This document shows positions 25,625 to 34,750 of a DNA stretch of 64,000 nt, piece by piece. The DNA is from Streptomyces spongiicola (lineage in GTDB: Bacteria; Actinomycetota; Actinomycetes; Streptomycetales; Streptomycetaceae). The notes beneath the pieces were generated by a model that did no database searches, had not been told where the DNA came from, and saw only the letters and a program-made list of their open reading frames with translations. The stretch covers positions 372,001-436,000 of the forward strand of contig NZ_CP029254.1 of NCBI RefSeq assembly GCF_003122365.1, given 5' to 3'. The position numbers were made by a program, and so were the translations under genes. Every line of letters begins with the position of its first letter. The stretch's first letter is position 1.

Positions 25625-26113
25625 GGGCCCGCCCGGAGCGCGTTCGCGGCATCCGGCCGGTGAGCACCGCCCGTCACGCGCGGGGCGGCCCGCTGCGCGC
25701 TCAGAGACTCCTCGATCCCCCAGCCCCGACCGTCACGCGCCTGGCGGCCCGCCCCGCGCCCGGGAGGCACGGCACGGGCGGGGCGCGCACGGCGCACCGC
25801 CCGCAGCGGAGCGGATGCGCTGAGGCCGCCGCCCGGGAGGCCGCCGGCCGATCCCCCCGTCCGGACGGTCGGGTCCGACTCCCCTCTCGGGCTCGATTCC
25901 CCTTGCGGGTCCCCTCTCGGGCTCGACTCCCCGTCCCCCGGCTCGGCTCCCCGTCCGGCTGGCCGCGGCGGGGCACCTCCCGGCCTCCGGACGGGTACAC
26001 CCCGGGGCCGTACCGGGCAGGGAGCGCCACCCGCCCGCCGGGCGGCTCCGAGGCGTCCGGTGCGCGGGAGCGGAACGGACACATCCGCGGCTCGCCCACC
26101 GCGTCCTCGCCCG
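25625..26113. repeat. Gene-free region with GC-rich direct repeats
   Basis: This part of the gap between the LacI gene and prcA holds no credible gene. A 22-base unit beginning cccctctcgggctcga occurs at 25881-25902 and 25911-25932 with one mismatch. Two imperfect copies of cgtcacgcgc...ggcggcccgc lie at about 25673 and 25731. Third-position composition does not support any of the frames. Confidence 0.55.
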
Positions 26114-26151
26114 CCCGCACCGACGCCCCGCACACGGGGCGTCGGTGCGGG
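26114..26151. terminator. Very strong hairpin between lacI-type gene and prcA
   Basis: A perfect 17-base stem (26114-26130 with 26135-26151) and a CACA loop. It sits 54 bases beyond the prcA stop and can serve both converging transcripts. Confidence 0.8.
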
Positions 26152-26205
26152 GCGCGTGCGGGGCGCGGCGGACGAGCCGCCTACGGGCTTCCGACGGGCT
26201 GCCGG

Positions 26206-26967
26206 CTACTTCTCGTCGTCCGGGGCCTCCTCGTCAGACGGGGCCTCCGTCGGAGCGGAGGCGGCGTCGGCGGCCCCCAGCAGACGGGAGAGCTGGCGGC
26301 CCACGATCCGCTTGAACTTGCGCTGCTGGGGCCGGGTGCGGTCCAGGACCGCGACCTCGAGGCGCTCCGCGGGAATCTCCCGCTCGCCGCCGTTGGTGTC
26401 GCGGGACAGGGCCTGCACCGCGAGCTTCAGCGCCTCGGCGAGCGACATGCCGTCGCGGTGCCGCTGGTCGAGGAAGGAGCTGATCTGCTCGGCGTTGCCG
26501 CCGACCGCGACCGAGCCGTGCTCGTCCACGATCGAGCCGTCGTGCGGCAGGCGGTAGATCTGGTCTCCCTCGGGCGAGCTGCCGACCTCGGCGACGACCA
26601 GCTCGACCTCGTAGGGCTTCTCGCCGGCACTGGAGAAGATCGTGCCCAGTGTCTGCGCGTAGACGTTCGCCAGGCCGCGGGCCGTGACGTCGTCGCGGTC
26701 GTAGGTGTAGCCGCGCAGGTCGGCGTAGCGGACGCCGCCGATGCGCAGGTTCTCGTACTCGTTGTACTTGCCGGCCGCGGCGAAGCCGATCCGGTCGTAG
26801 ATCTCGCTGAACTTGTGCAGCGCGCGGGACGGGTTCTCGCCGACGAACACGATGCCGTCGGCGTACTGCATCACGACCAGGCTGCGGCCGCGCGCGATGC
26901 CCTTGCGGGCGTATTCCGCCCGGTCGGCCATCGCCTGCTGTGGTGAGACATAGAACGGCGTCGACAC
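26206..26967 (-). CDS. prcA: 20S proteasome alpha subunit PrcA
   Basis: Structural alpha-type subunit of the actinobacterial 20S proteasome core, 253 residues. The alpha rings form the gate through which Mpa feeds substrates. The N-terminal gate segment [34 protein letters not shown] and [20 protein letters not shown] are typical. There is no catalytic Thr, as expected. The C-terminus carries an acidic disordered tail (about 25 residues). The GTG start at 26967 has only a weak ribosome binding site; the gene follows prcB by 62 bases and is probably expressed from the same transcript. Terminated by the strong hairpin downstream. Confidence 0.97.
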   Translation of the reverse strand: MSTPFYVSPQQAMADRAEYARKGIARGRSLVVMQYADGIVFVGENPSRALHKFSEIYDRIGFAAAGKYNEYENLRIGGVRYADLRGYTYDRDDVTARGLANVYAQTLGTIFSSAGEKPYEVELVVAEVGSSPEGDQIYRLPHDGSIVDEHGSVAVGGNAEQISSFLDQRHRDGMSLAEALKLAVQALSRDTNGGEREIPAERLEVAVLDRTRPQQRKFKRIVGRQLSRLLGAADAASAPTEAPSDEEAPDDEK

Positions 26968-27029
26968 CGGCTATCCGTCCCTTTCTGTCAGTGGCGAGGA
27001 GTCACCGCCCAGCGGTGCCCTGGGGTACA

Positions 27030-27875
27030 TCAGAGCAGCGAGGCCCTCGGGCCGTCCGGCTGCTCCCTCCGGCGCTCCAGGACCGCATGGGCGATCTCGG
27101 AGGACTCGGCCTCGGTCAGCTTGCGGAAGCCCTCGTCGGTGATGACGGTGACGATCGGGTAGATGCGCCGGCCCACGTCGGGTCCGCCGGTGGCGGAGTC
27201 CTCGTCGGCCGCGTCGTACAGCGCCTGGATGACCAGGGTGAGCGACTGCTCCTCGGTCAGGTCCTCGCGGTAGAGCTTCTTCATCGACCCCCGGGCGAAG
27301 ATCGACCCGGAACCGGTGGCGGCGTAGCCCTGCTCCTCGGAACGGCCGCCGGTGACGTCGTAGGAGAAGATCCGCCCCTTCTCCCGGTCGACGTCCCAGC
27401 CGGCGAAGATCGGGACCACCGCGAGGCCCTGCATGGCCATGCCCAGATTGCCGCGGATCATCGTCGACAGGCGGTTCGCCTTGCCCTCGAGGGAGAGCTG
27501 TGCTCCCTCCACCTTCTCGAAGTGCTCCAGCTCGAGCTGGAAGAGCTTGACCATCTCCACCGCCAGGCCGGCGGTGCCGGCGATGCCGACCGCCGAGTAC
27601 TCGTCGGCCGGGAAGACCTTCTCGATGTCACGCTGGGCGATCATGTTGCCCATGGTGGCCCGCCGGTCACCGGCGAGCACCACGCCCCCGGGGAAGGACA
27701 CGGCGACGATCGTCGTGCCGTGGGGTGCCTCGATCACGCCCTGCACGGGGGGCAGGACGCGCTTGCCCGGGAGCAGGTCGGGGGAGTGCCCGCCGAGGAA
27801 ATCCATGAACGACGACGAGCCCGGCGTCAGGAAGGCGGCCGGTAGACGCCCGGTGCTACGAGGGTTGGCTTCCAC
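27030..27875 (-). CDS. prcB: 20S proteasome beta subunit PrcB
   Basis: Catalytic subunit of the proteasome core, 281 residues as a precursor. Autoprocessing removes a propeptide and exposes Thr54 in [15 protein letters not shown] as the active-site nucleophile; the supporting Lys lies in the [20 protein letters not shown] region and Asp/Ser residues in the later [14 protein letters not shown] region. GTG 27875 with AAGGAA upstream was chosen ([15 protein letters not shown], the usual Streptomyces start); an upstream in-frame start at 27962 is rejected. Its first 49 bases overlap the end of a decayed endonuclease gene, so any former translational coupling from that gene is now broken by the frameshift there. 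Confidence 0.97.
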   Translation of the reverse strand: MEANPRSTGRLPAAFLTPGSSSFMDFLGGHSPDLLPGKRVLPPVQGVIEAPHGTTIVAVSFPGGVVLAGDRRATMGNMIAQRDIEKVFPADEYSAVGIAGTAGLAVEMVKLFQLELEHFEKVEGAQLSLEGKANRLSTMIRGNLGMAMQGLAVVPIFAGWDVDREKGRIFSYDVTGGRSEEQGYAATGSGSIFARGSMKKLYREDLTEEQSLTLVIQALYDAADEDSATGGPDVGRRIYPIVTVITDEGFRKLTEAESSEIAHAVLERRREQPDGPRASLL

Positions 27876-28421
27876 GAGGTTCCTTCCAAGTAGGCGGCAG
27901 CCCGCCGGACGGTGTCGGGATCGTCTCCCAACTTGCCGATGGCCGAATTGCAGTTGAAGCACGGTACGCCACGGACCCTACCCGTCCCAGGACAGTGGTC
28001 CACATGCGCTTGCGGGAGCGGACAGGCGGATCGCACGGATACCCGTCCGCAACGAGACCATGCCGTCGCGCTCGGCCCCGGTGATGCCGCACAGGCGCTT
28101 CGGATGCCCCCGGCGGCCCTGGACCGCCCTGCACGCCGTGCAGCGCGCCGGGAGGCCGTCGGATGCGGTCGCTCGGCGGTGCCACCCGCCGTGGGGCCTC
28201 ACCCCGCGGCAGGCCCGGCACTCCTCGTACGGAGCAGGGACATCGACCCTGGTCCGGACCGCCCCGCCCCGAGCCGCCCGACGGAGTCGGTGGTAGTCGG
28301 CAGCGCATTCGCGACAGGTGGTCCGGGGCCCGTCGGGCCGCGACCCGCTCGACGCGAACGCGCCGGCCGGAAGCACCTTCTGGCGGTCTGAGCAGCTCTT
28401 CCCGATGTCCATCTCGGGCAT
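27827..28421 (-). pseudogene. Decayed recombination endonuclease VII-like gene, frameshifted
   Basis: Remnant of an endonuclease VII/His-Me finger nuclease gene that lies between pup and prcB in Streptomyces. The first part (from ATG 28421) reads through cysteine pairs such as TCRECAADYH and CTACRAV up to ITGAERDGMVSL, then loses frame. The rest ([20 protein letters not shown] to [10 protein letters not shown]) continues in another frame. Removing one A from the string CGCAAGCGCAT (about 28000) restores the nuclease motif. The cysteine pair expected before the HVDH motif (CxxC) reads as RAIR, and another expected Cys reads as Arg (CSDRQ). I conclude that the nuclease is inactive. The 3' end overlaps prcB by 49 bases. 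A sequencing error would explain the frameshift but not the lost cysteines. Confidence 0.75.
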
Positions 28422-28425
28422 TCGC

Positions 28426-28644
28426 CTACTGACCGCCCTTTTGCACAAAACTCCGAACGAAGTCCTCCGCGTTCTCCTCCAGGACGTCGTCGATCTCGTC
28501 CAGCACGGAGTCGACGTCGTCGGACAGCTTCTCCTGGCGCTCCTTGAGGTCCTCGGAGGCCTGCGCGTCCTGCGCCTGCTCCTCGACCTCCTCGGTGGAG
28601 CGCGAGGCCCGCTGCTGCCCGCCGCCGGTGTCCTTGGTCGCCAT
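28426..28644 (-). CDS. pup: Prokaryotic ubiquitin-like protein Pup
   Basis: The 72-residue protein tag of the actinobacterial proteasome. The sequence is acidic and helical (ASEDLKERQEKLSDDVDSVL; DEIDDVLEENAEDFVRSFVQ) and ends in Gly-Gly-Gln. The terminal Gln must be deamidated to Glu by Dop before PafA can attach Pup to lysines. The central part binds the coiled coils of Mpa. ATG 28644 has GTGAGGG upstream. The gene lies between dop and the decayed nuclease gene, and transcription probably continues into prcB and prcA. A small palindrome (gaccct/agggtc, 28692-28709) lies in the 132-base space before it and could be regulatory. Confidence 0.98.
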   Translation of the reverse strand: MATKDTGGGQQRASRSTEEVEEQAQDAQASEDLKERQEKLSDDVDSVLDEIDDVLEENAEDFVRSFVQKGGQ

Positions 28645-28776
28645 ATCCCTCACCCCGCTCGGTTTGCCCGCATGGTTCGGACTCAAGATCAGACCCTACT
28701 AGGAGGGTCCGACATCGGCCCCGTACTTTCCTCGACGTCCGGGGCCCGCCTTCATGATTCCCGGACTCGGGGCATT

Positions 28777-30288
28777 TCAGCCCCCGGAGAGGACGCGGAC
28801 CAGGTCCTCCGCCGTCCGGCACCGGTCAAGGAGCTCCTTGACATGATTGCGTGTGCCACGCAACGGCTCCAGCGTGGGGACGCGCTGCAGGGAGTCCCGA
28901 CCCGGCAGATCGAAGATCACCGAGTCCCAGGAGGCGGCGGCCACGTCGTCCGCGTACTGCTCCAGGCAGCGGCCCCGGAAATAGGCCCTGGTGTCCTCCG
29001 GGGGCTTGCTCTCGGCGCGCTCGACGTCGGCCTCGTCCAGCAGGCGCTTCATCCTGCCCCGCGCCGCCAGACGGTTGTACAGGCCCTTCTCGGGGCGCAC
29101 GTCCGCGTACTGCAGGTCCACCAGGTGCAGCCGGGCCGCGTCCCAGTCCAGGCCGTCGCGCCTGCGGTAGCCCTCCAGGATCTCCAGCTTGGCGACCCAG
29201 TCGAGCTCCCCGGACAGGCTCATCGGATCGTTCTCCAGCCGGTTGAGGGTGTCCTCCCAGCGCACCAGGACGTCCCTGGTCTGCTCGTCCGCGTCCACGC
29301 CGAACCGGTCCTCGACGTACTTGCGGGCCAGCTCGAAGTACTCCATCTGCAACTGGACCGCGGTGAGTGTCCGGCCGCTGCGCAGCGTGACCAGCCGCTG
29401 CAGCGAAGGGTCGTGGGACACCTGGTGCAGTGTCCGCACCGGCTGGTCGACGGCCAGGTCGACGTTGACGAAGCCGTCCTCGATCATCGACAGCACCAGC
29501 GCGGTCGTACCGAGCTTGAGGTAGGTGGAGATCTCGGACAGGTTGGCGTCGCCGATGATCACGTGCAGCCGGCGGTACTTCTCCGCGTCGGCGTGCGGTT
29601 CGTCCCTGGTGTTGATGATGGGCCGCTTCAGGGTGGTCTCCAGGCCCACCTCCACCTCGAAGTAGTCCGCCCGCTGGCTGATCTGGAAACCGTGCTCGTG
29701 GCCGTCCTGGCCGATCCCGACCCGGCCGGCACCCGTCACGACCTGCCGGGACACGAAGAACGGCGTCAGATGCCGCACGATGTCCGAGAAGGGCGTCTCC
29801 CGCTTCATCAGGTAGTTCTCGTGCGTGCCGTAGGACGCGCCCTTGTTGTCGGTGTTGTTCTTGTACAGGTGGATGGGCTGGGCGCCGGGCAGCCGGGCGG
29901 CGCGCTCGGCCGCCTCCGCCATGATCCGCTCGCCGGCCTTGTCCCAGAGCACGGCGTCGCGGGGATTGGTGACCTCCGGGGCGCTGTACTCGGGGTGGGC
30001 GTGGTCCACGTAGAGCCGTGCCCCGTTGGTGAGGATCACGTTGGCCAGGCCGATGTCCTCGTCGGTGAGCTGGCTGGAGTCGGCGGCCTCCCTGGCCAGG
30101 TCGAAGCCCCGGGCGTCGCGCAGCGGGTTCTCCTCCTCGAAGTCCCAGCGGGCGCGCCGCGCCCGGTGCATCGCCGCCGCGTAGGCGTTGACGATCTGGG
30201 ACGAGGTGAGCATGGCATTGGCGTTGGGGTGGCCGGGGACGGAGATCCCGTACTCCGTCTCGATGCCCATTACTCGCCGTACGGTCAT
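28777..30288 (-). CDS. dop: Pup deamidase/depupylase Dop
   Basis: Enzyme of 503 residues that deamidates the C-terminal Gln of Pup and can also remove Pup from substrates. It shares the PafA fold: nucleotide-site Glu in [14 protein letters not shown], catalytic Asp95 in [35 protein letters not shown] and [20 protein letters not shown]. The Dop-specific loop after residue 40 ([20 protein letters not shown]) separates it from PafA. ATG 30288 has a strong AAGGAGG site. It lies downstream of mpa, separated by 272 bases that contain a long inverted repeat, so dop may have its own promoter. Confidence 0.97.
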   Translation of the reverse strand: MTVRRVMGIETEYGISVPGHPNANAMLTSSQIVNAYAAAMHRARRARWDFEEENPLRDARGFDLAREAADSSQLTDEDIGLANVILTNGARLYVDHAHPEYSAPEVTNPRDAVLWDKAGERIMAEAAERAARLPGAQPIHLYKNNTDNKGASYGTHENYLMKRETPFSDIVRHLTPFFVSRQVVTGAGRVGIGQDGHEHGFQISQRADYFEVEVGLETTLKRPIINTRDEPHADAEKYRRLHVIIGDANLSEISTYLKLGTTALVLSMIEDGFVNVDLAVDQPVRTLHQVSHDPSLQRLVTLRSGRTLTAVQLQMEYFELARKYVEDRFGVDADEQTRDVLVRWEDTLNRLENDPMSLSGELDWVAKLEILEGYRRRDGLDWDAARLHLVDLQYADVRPEKGLYNRLAARGRMKRLLDEADVERAESKPPEDTRAYFRGRCLEQYADDVAAASWDSVIFDLPGRDSLQRVPTLEPLRGTRNHVKELLDRCRTAEDLVRVLSGG

Positions 30289-30492
30289 GCGGCCCTCCTT
30301 GCCCGGCGGCGCTCCCCTCCGGGAGCGGCGCTCAAGTACCGCTCGTTCTCCGTTGCGTGTGCGGTGCCCGTCCCCGCACGGCGCGACGCGGCGGTACCGA
30401 CGAGCCTAGAACGCCTCTGCGCTGGTGGGGAGATCAACTCGGTCATTGCCCTGTGTGGTGCGACTACCCGTCCGGAAACCCTCGGAAAGCAG

Positions 30493-30552
30493 CCGGCTGC
30501 GGATGTCCTCCCCCTGTTTTCCAAGGGGGAGCCCCAGGACATCCGCAGCCGG
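30493..30552 (-). terminator. Long inverted repeat behind mpa
   Basis: Perfect 17-base arms (30493-30509 and 30536-30552) enclose a 26-base loop that itself contains CCCCC/GGGGG arms around TTTTCC. The structure starts eight bases after the mpa stop. It is probably the mpa terminator or a read-through attenuator before dop; the doubled stem is unusual. Confidence 0.65.
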
Positions 30553-30560
30553 GCCGCGAT

Positions 30561-32327
30561 CTACAGGTACTGACCGGTGTTCGCCACCGTGTCGATGGAG
30601 CGTCCGGTGTCCGCGCCCTGCTTTCCGGTGACGAGCGTGCGGATGAAGACGATCCGCTCGCCCTTCTTTCCGGAGATCCGGGCCCAGTCGTCCGGGTTCG
30701 TGGTGTTCGGCAGGTCCTCGTTCTCCTTGAATTCGTCGACGCAGGCCTGGAGCAGGTGCGCGACCCGGAGTCCCTTCTGGTCGTGGTCCAGGAATGCCTT
30801 GATGGCCATCTTCTTCGCCCGGTCGACAATGTTCTGGATCATGGCGCCGGAATTGAAGTCCTTGAAGTACAGGACTTCCTTGTCGCCGTTGGCGTACGTG
30901 ACCTCGAGGAAGCGGTTCTCCTCGGATTCCGCGTACATCTGCTCCACGACCGACTGGATCATGCCCTGGACGGCCGCCTCCTTGGAGCCGGTGTGCTCCG
31001 AGAGGTCGTCGGCGTGCAGCGGCAGCGACGGCGTGAGGTACTTCGCGAAGATGTCCTTCGCCGCCTCGGCGTCCGGACGCTCGATCTTGATCTTGACGTC
31101 GAGCCGGCCGGGCCGCAGGATCGCGGGGTCGATCATGTCCTCGCGGTTGGAGGCGCCGATCACGATGACGTTCTCCAGGCCCTCCACACCGTCGATCTCG
31201 GCGAGCAGCTGGGGGACGATCGTGTTCTCGACGTCCGAGCTGACACCGGAGCCCCGGGTGCGGAAGAGGGACTCCATCTCGTCGAAGAAGACGATGACGG
31301 GCGTGCCCTCGCCGGCCTTCTCGCGCGCACGCTGGAAGACCAGGCGGATATGCCGCTCGGTCTCGCCGACGTACTTGTTGAGGAGCTCGGGGCCCTTGAT
31401 GTTGAGGAAGTAGCTCTTCCCCGCGGGCTGGCCGGTCACCTCGGCGACCTTCTTGGCAAGGGAGTTGGCGACGGCCTTCGCGATCAGCGTCTTGCCGCAT
31501 CCGGGCGGGCCGTAGAGCAGGATGCCCTTCGGCGGCCGCAGTTCGTGCTCCTTGAAGAGGTCGGGGTGGAGATACGGGAGCTCGACGGCGTCCCTGATCA
31601 TCTCGATCTGGCCGCCGAGGCCGCCGATCTTGCCGTAGTCGACGTCCGGGACCTCTTCGAGGACCAGCTCCTCGACCTCGCTCTTGGGCACGACCTCGTA
31701 CACGTACCCGGACCTGGGCTCGAGCAGCAGGGCGTCGCCGGGGCGGACGGTGACGTCCAGCAGCGGCTCGGCGAGCCGTACCACCCGTTCCTCGTCGGTG
31801 TGCCCGATCACCAGGGCGCGCTCGCCGTCCTCGAGGACCTCCTTGAGGGTGACGATGTCCCCGGTGCGCTCGAACTCCATGGCCTCGACCACGTTGAGCG
31901 CCTCGTTGAGCATGACCTCCTGGCCGCGCCGGAGCCCCTCGGGCTCGACGCCGGGGCTGACGTTCACCCGGAGCTTGCGGCCCCCGGTGAAGATGTCGGC
32001 GGTGCCGTCCTCGTTGGTCTGCAGGAAGACACCGAAGCCGGCCGGCGGCTGCGCGAGCCGGTCGACCTCCTCCTTGAGGGCCACGATCTGGTCTCGGGCC
32101 TCACGGAGCGTGTTCGCCAGTCGCTCGTTCTGCGCGGACACGCCGGCCAGGTTCGTCTGCAGCTCGACGATCCGCTCTTCGAGAATCCTCGTATGGCGCG
32201 GAGAGTCGGCGAGCTTGCGGCGCAGGACGGCGATCTCCTGCTCGAGATAGGCGACCTGGCCGGCGGGGTCTTCAGACCCCCGCCCCGGCCGGAAGCCGCG
32301 GTTGTTGTCGTCGTCGTGGGCTGCCAC
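30561..32327 (-). CDS. arc: Proteasome-associated AAA ATPase Mpa/ARC
   Basis: Hexameric unfoldase (588 residues) that recognises pupylated proteins and threads them into the PrcAB core. In order: coiled coil that binds Pup (about residues 22-92), two OB domains (about 97-225), AAA domain with Walker A GPPGCGKT (273-280), Walker B IVFFDE (345-350), pore and second-region motifs ([39 protein letters not shown]), and the C-terminal tail ending GQYL, which docks into the alpha ring. GTG 32327 (VAAHDDD) follows GAGGA. A TAGGGT -10 box lies about 40 bases upstream. It heads the proteasome gene cluster. Confidence 0.97.
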   Translation of the reverse strand: MAAHDDDNNRGFRPGRGSEDPAGQVAYLEQEIAVLRRKLADSPRHTRILEERIVELQTNLAGVSAQNERLANTLREARDQIVALKEEVDRLAQPPAGFGVFLQTNEDGTADIFTGGRKLRVNVSPGVEPEGLRRGQEVMLNEALNVVEAMEFERTGDIVTLKEVLEDGERALVIGHTDEERVVRLAEPLLDVTVRPGDALLLEPRSGYVYEVVPKSEVEELVLEEVPDVDYGKIGGLGGQIEMIRDAVELPYLHPDLFKEHELRPPKGILLYGPPGCGKTLIAKAVANSLAKKVAEVTGQPAGKSYFLNIKGPELLNKYVGETERHIRLVFQRAREKAGEGTPVIVFFDEMESLFRTRGSGVSSDVENTIVPQLLAEIDGVEGLENVIVIGASNREDMIDPAILRPGRLDVKIKIERPDAEAAKDIFAKYLTPSLPLHADDLSEHTGSKEAAVQGMIQSVVEQMYAESEENRFLEVTYANGDKEVLYFKDFNSGAMIQNIVDRAKKMAIKAFLDHDQKGLRVAHLLQACVDEFKENEDLPNTTNPDDWARISGKKGERIVFIRTLVTGKQGADTGRSIDTVANTGQYL

Positions 32328-32365
32328 GGTCCTCACCTCCTCCAAGGGGAGCTGGACGCTTCCTG

Positions 32366-32371
32366 ACCCTA
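32366..32371 (-). promoter_or_regulatory. Probable -10 element of mpa/arc
   Basis: TAGGGT on the minus strand, 38 bases before the GTG start of mpa, in the 256-base divergent space shared with the ferredoxin gene. The -35 is poorly conserved. Confidence 0.4.
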
Positions 32372-32583
32372 CCTGGGCTGGTGGTGATTGAAACCCCTAG
32401 ATCACAAAGACGGTAGGGGCGTGTCCGATCTTCACCCTTGCGCTCTCCCTCACGCCAGGGGAATACCCACCCATCAACATCGGAAAGCGGGCGGTTGTAT
32501 GGTCGGAACGGTCAACACCCGTCAGGGCTGGCCGGTATTGATACAACAGGCTCGATGCACACCGCGCAGGAACGGCAGGCGAC

Positions 32584-32862
32584 ATGAACGAGGCTCTCGA
32601 AGTCTGGATCGACCAGGGGCTGTGCACCGGCGACGGCATCTGCGCCCAGTACGCGCCCGAGGTGTTCGAGCTGGACATCGACGGCCTGGCCTATGTCAAG
32701 GGCGCCGACGACGAGCTGCTGCAGGAACCGGGCGCGGCAACGCCCGTACCGCTGCCGCTGCTGACCGATGTCATCGACTCGGCCAAGGAGTGCCCGGGCG
32801 ACTGCATCCACGTACGCCGCGTCGCGGACGGCGTCGAGGTGTACGGGCCGGACGCCGGGTAG
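32584..32862 (+). CDS. Ferredoxin (3Fe-4S type)
   Basis: Small acidic electron carrier of 92 residues. The cluster ligands are in CTGDGICAQYAPEVF (Cys14 and Cys20) and KECPGDCIHV, giving the C-x5-C...C-P pattern of single-cluster 3Fe-4S ferredoxins that serve cytochrome P450s and other oxidoreductases. An additional Cys in CPGDC is unusual. ATG 32584 is the only sensible start. It is divergent from mpa, and no P450 or reductase lies nearby, so the redox partner is unknown. The same arrangement (ferredoxin divergent from arc) is, as I recall, conserved in Streptomyces. Confidence 0.88.
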   Translation: MNEALEVWIDQGLCTGDGICAQYAPEVFELDIDGLAYVKGADDELLQEPGAATPVPLPLLTDVIDSAKECPGDCIHVRRVADGVEVYGPDAG

Positions 32863-32891
32863 CCCGCCCGGCGCGTACCGAGGGTGACGCC

Positions 32892-33485
32892 TCACCCACC
32901 GAAGGTGCCGTCGGCGTCCTCCGCGTCCTCCGCGTCCTCCGCGGACTCGGTGAACTTCCCCCCGCTCCACCGCCACTTGACCGTCTGCCGCCGGTCCGGG
33001 CAGCAGCGCGGCACGTCCGGCGACGAGTAGCCGAGGAGGACGGCCGTGACGGCTCCGTCACGGACCGCGAGCCCGCCGGCGCTCTGCCGGCGCGCGGGCT
33101 CAAGCAGGGTGGCGACGACGCGGGCCTCCCCGGTACGGGACCGGGCCAGTACGTAGATCCCGCTGGGCGGGGTGCCGGACCCGGCCTCGCAGCGCGCGGC
33201 CACCACCGCCTCCGGTCCGCCGTCGCCGTCCAGGTCCCCCGTCGCCTGCTCCACCACCACGGTGGGGGCCCCGCCGCACTCCAGGGGCAGCGGCACTCCG
33301 GTCGCCCCGGGCGCCGGCACGGTGGCGGCGGTGGTCTCCCGCCCCCCGGTCTGGCCCGCTCCGGCACGGTCCGGCTGGAGCAGTCCCGCGGCGGCGACGA
33401 CCGCCGCCATCGCCGTCGCGGTGGCCAGCCAGTGGACCGGGCGGGCATGGTTGTGCGCGAGGTCCGGGACTGCGGAGGTCTGCAC
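32892..33485 (-). CDS. Membrane-anchored or secreted protein of unknown function
   Basis: A 197-residue protein with one hydrophobic segment near the N-terminus (about residues 18-38, HWLATATAMAAVVAAAGLL), then an extracytoplasmic region. It contains an Asp/Gly-rich turn (TGDLDGDGGPEAVVAARCEA) like an FG-GAP/VCBS calcium-binding repeat, and conserved Cys residues (PLECGG; RCCPDRR) that could form disulfides. The C-terminus ends in a repeated acidic run (three copies of EDA). GTG 33485 with AGGAGA seven bases upstream was chosen over an earlier in-frame ATG. It converges on the ferredoxin gene with 29 bases between. I recognise no family. Confidence 0.7.
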   Translation of the reverse strand: MQTSAVPDLAHNHARPVHWLATATAMAAVVAAAGLLQPDRAGAGQTGGRETTAATVPAPGATGVPLPLECGGAPTVVVEQATGDLDGDGGPEAVVAARCEAGSGTPPSGIYVLARSRTGEARVVATLLEPARRQSAGGLAVRDGAVTAVLLGYSSPDVPRCCPDRRQTVKWRWSGGKFTESAEDAEDAEDADGTFGG

Positions 33486-33819
33486 CGAGGCGTCTCCTGT
33501 GGGCGGCGGTTCCGGTGGGTGCCCCGCATGGTGCCACACGTCACAGGGTGCGGGAACAGCGGGGTGCGAACCGGCCGGAGAGCCGACCGGGGCGAACCGG
33601 CGGGGCGGACACCCCGGCGGACCGCCGGGAGGGCCAACGGGGCCCGGCCGCCGCCGAGTTCCCCGGCCGCGGCCGGAACTGAACGGCGGTCCGCCCCCGT
33701 TGCGGCAACGCGCCCGCCCCTCACCCGCCCCTCACCCGGGACGGATGCGGGACGGATGCGGGACGGCACGGGTCAGGTGACGCGGGACGGACGCCGGGCG
33801 GGCGGACCCTGACGGGCTC
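33486..33819. other. 334-bp GC-rich gap
   Basis: Nothing gene-like is seen. A short 11-base tandem unit (gggacggatgc, two to three copies) lies at about 33737-33765. The gap must contain the promoter of the membrane-anchored protein gene. Confidence 0.5.
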
Positions 33820-34707
33820 TCAGCCCTTGTTCGGGCCCTCGTAGTCCTCGCCGTAGGCGCCCTTGGCGGGCCGGCGGCGCCGCATCGGCGGCTCCACGCC
33901 GTCCGCGAGCCGCCGGGCGGTGACCAGGAAGCCGGTGTGGCCGATCATCCGATGGTCCGGGCGCACGGCCAGTCCTTCGACGTGCCAGTTGCGGATCATG
34001 GACTCCCACGGCTGCGGCTCGGCGTAGCACCCGGTCTCGCGGACGGACTCGACGGTCCGCGCCAGCTGTGTGGTCGTCGCCACGTAGCAGCACAGGATGC
34101 CGCCGGGGACCAGGGCCTTGGAGACGGCCTCCAGGCACTCCCAGGGCGCGAGCATGTCCAGGATGACGCGGTCGACGTCGGCGTCGGAGAGGTTGTCCTG
34201 GAGGTCGCCGACCGTGAGCGTCCAGGCCGGGTGCGGTCCGCCGAAGTAGCGCTCGACGTTGCCCCTGGCGATCTCCGCGAAGTCCTCGCGGCGCTCGTAG
34301 GAGTGCAGCATGCCGTCGTCGCCGATGGCACGCAGCAGGAAGGCGCTGAGCGAGCCGGAGCCGACCCCCGCCTCCACGACGCGCGCCCCGGGGAAGATGT
34401 CGGCGAAGGCCAGGATCTGCCCCGCGTCCTTGGGGTAGACCACGGCTGCGCCGCGGGGCATGGACAGGACGTAGTCGGGGAGCAGGGGGCGCAGCGCGAG
34501 GTAGGCGACGTTTCCCGTGGTTCGGACCACACTGCCCTCGGGGGCGCCGATCAGCTCGTCGTGCGGGAAGGAACCCTTGTGGGTGTGGAAGTTCTTCCCG
34601 GCCTCGAGCGTGAACGTGTAGTGGCGTCCCTTGGGATCGGTGAGCTGGACCTGGTCCCCGACCTCGAAGGGCCCGCGACGGCGGGCGGCACCGGTCGGTT
34701 CGGACAT
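33820..34707 (-). CDS. trmI: tRNA (adenine-58-N1)-methyltransferase TrmI
   Basis: SAM-dependent enzyme of 295 residues that methylates A58 in the T-loop of tRNAs, stabilising them. An N-terminal barrel domain (FEVGDQVQLTDPKGRHYTF) precedes the Rossmann fold with the SAM site RVVEAGVGSGSLSAFLLRAI and the catalytic region VDRVILDMLAPWE. The order next to the proteasome ATPase and a RecB-like gene matches Mycobacterium (Rv2118c region). The ATG at 34707 has no ribosome binding site, but TACACT lies six bases upstream, so a leaderless mRNA is likely. It is 43 bases downstream of... and opposite in promoter to the protease gene, which lies upstream on the same strand. Confidence 0.93.
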   Translation of the reverse strand: MSEPTGAARRRGPFEVGDQVQLTDPKGRHYTFTLEAGKNFHTHKGSFPHDELIGAPEGSVVRTTGNVAYLALRPLLPDYVLSMPRGAAVVYPKDAGQILAFADIFPGARVVEAGVGSGSLSAFLLRAIGDDGMLHSYERREDFAEIARGNVERYFGGPHPAWTLTVGDLQDNLSDADVDRVILDMLAPWECLEAVSKALVPGGILCCYVATTTQLARTVESVRETGCYAEPQPWESMIRNWHVEGLAVRPDHRMIGHTGFLVTARRLADGVEPPMRRRRPAKGAYGEDYEGPNKG

Positions 34708-34713
34708 GTGACC

Positions 34714-34719
34714 AGTGTA
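34714..34719 (-). promoter_or_regulatory. -10 box for leaderless trmI
   Basis: TACACT on the minus strand, six bases before the ATG, is a good TANNNT -10 match at the distance typical of leaderless transcripts. Confidence 0.6.
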
Positions 34720-34750
34720 TGGGGTGCGCGAACCCCTCTTCGCCACGCGG

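Noticed and set aside
27876..27962. Longer PrcB start at 27962
   Set aside because: The extra residues come from the overlapping nuclease remnant, and GTG 27875 has a good ribosome binding site and the known Streptomyces N-terminus.
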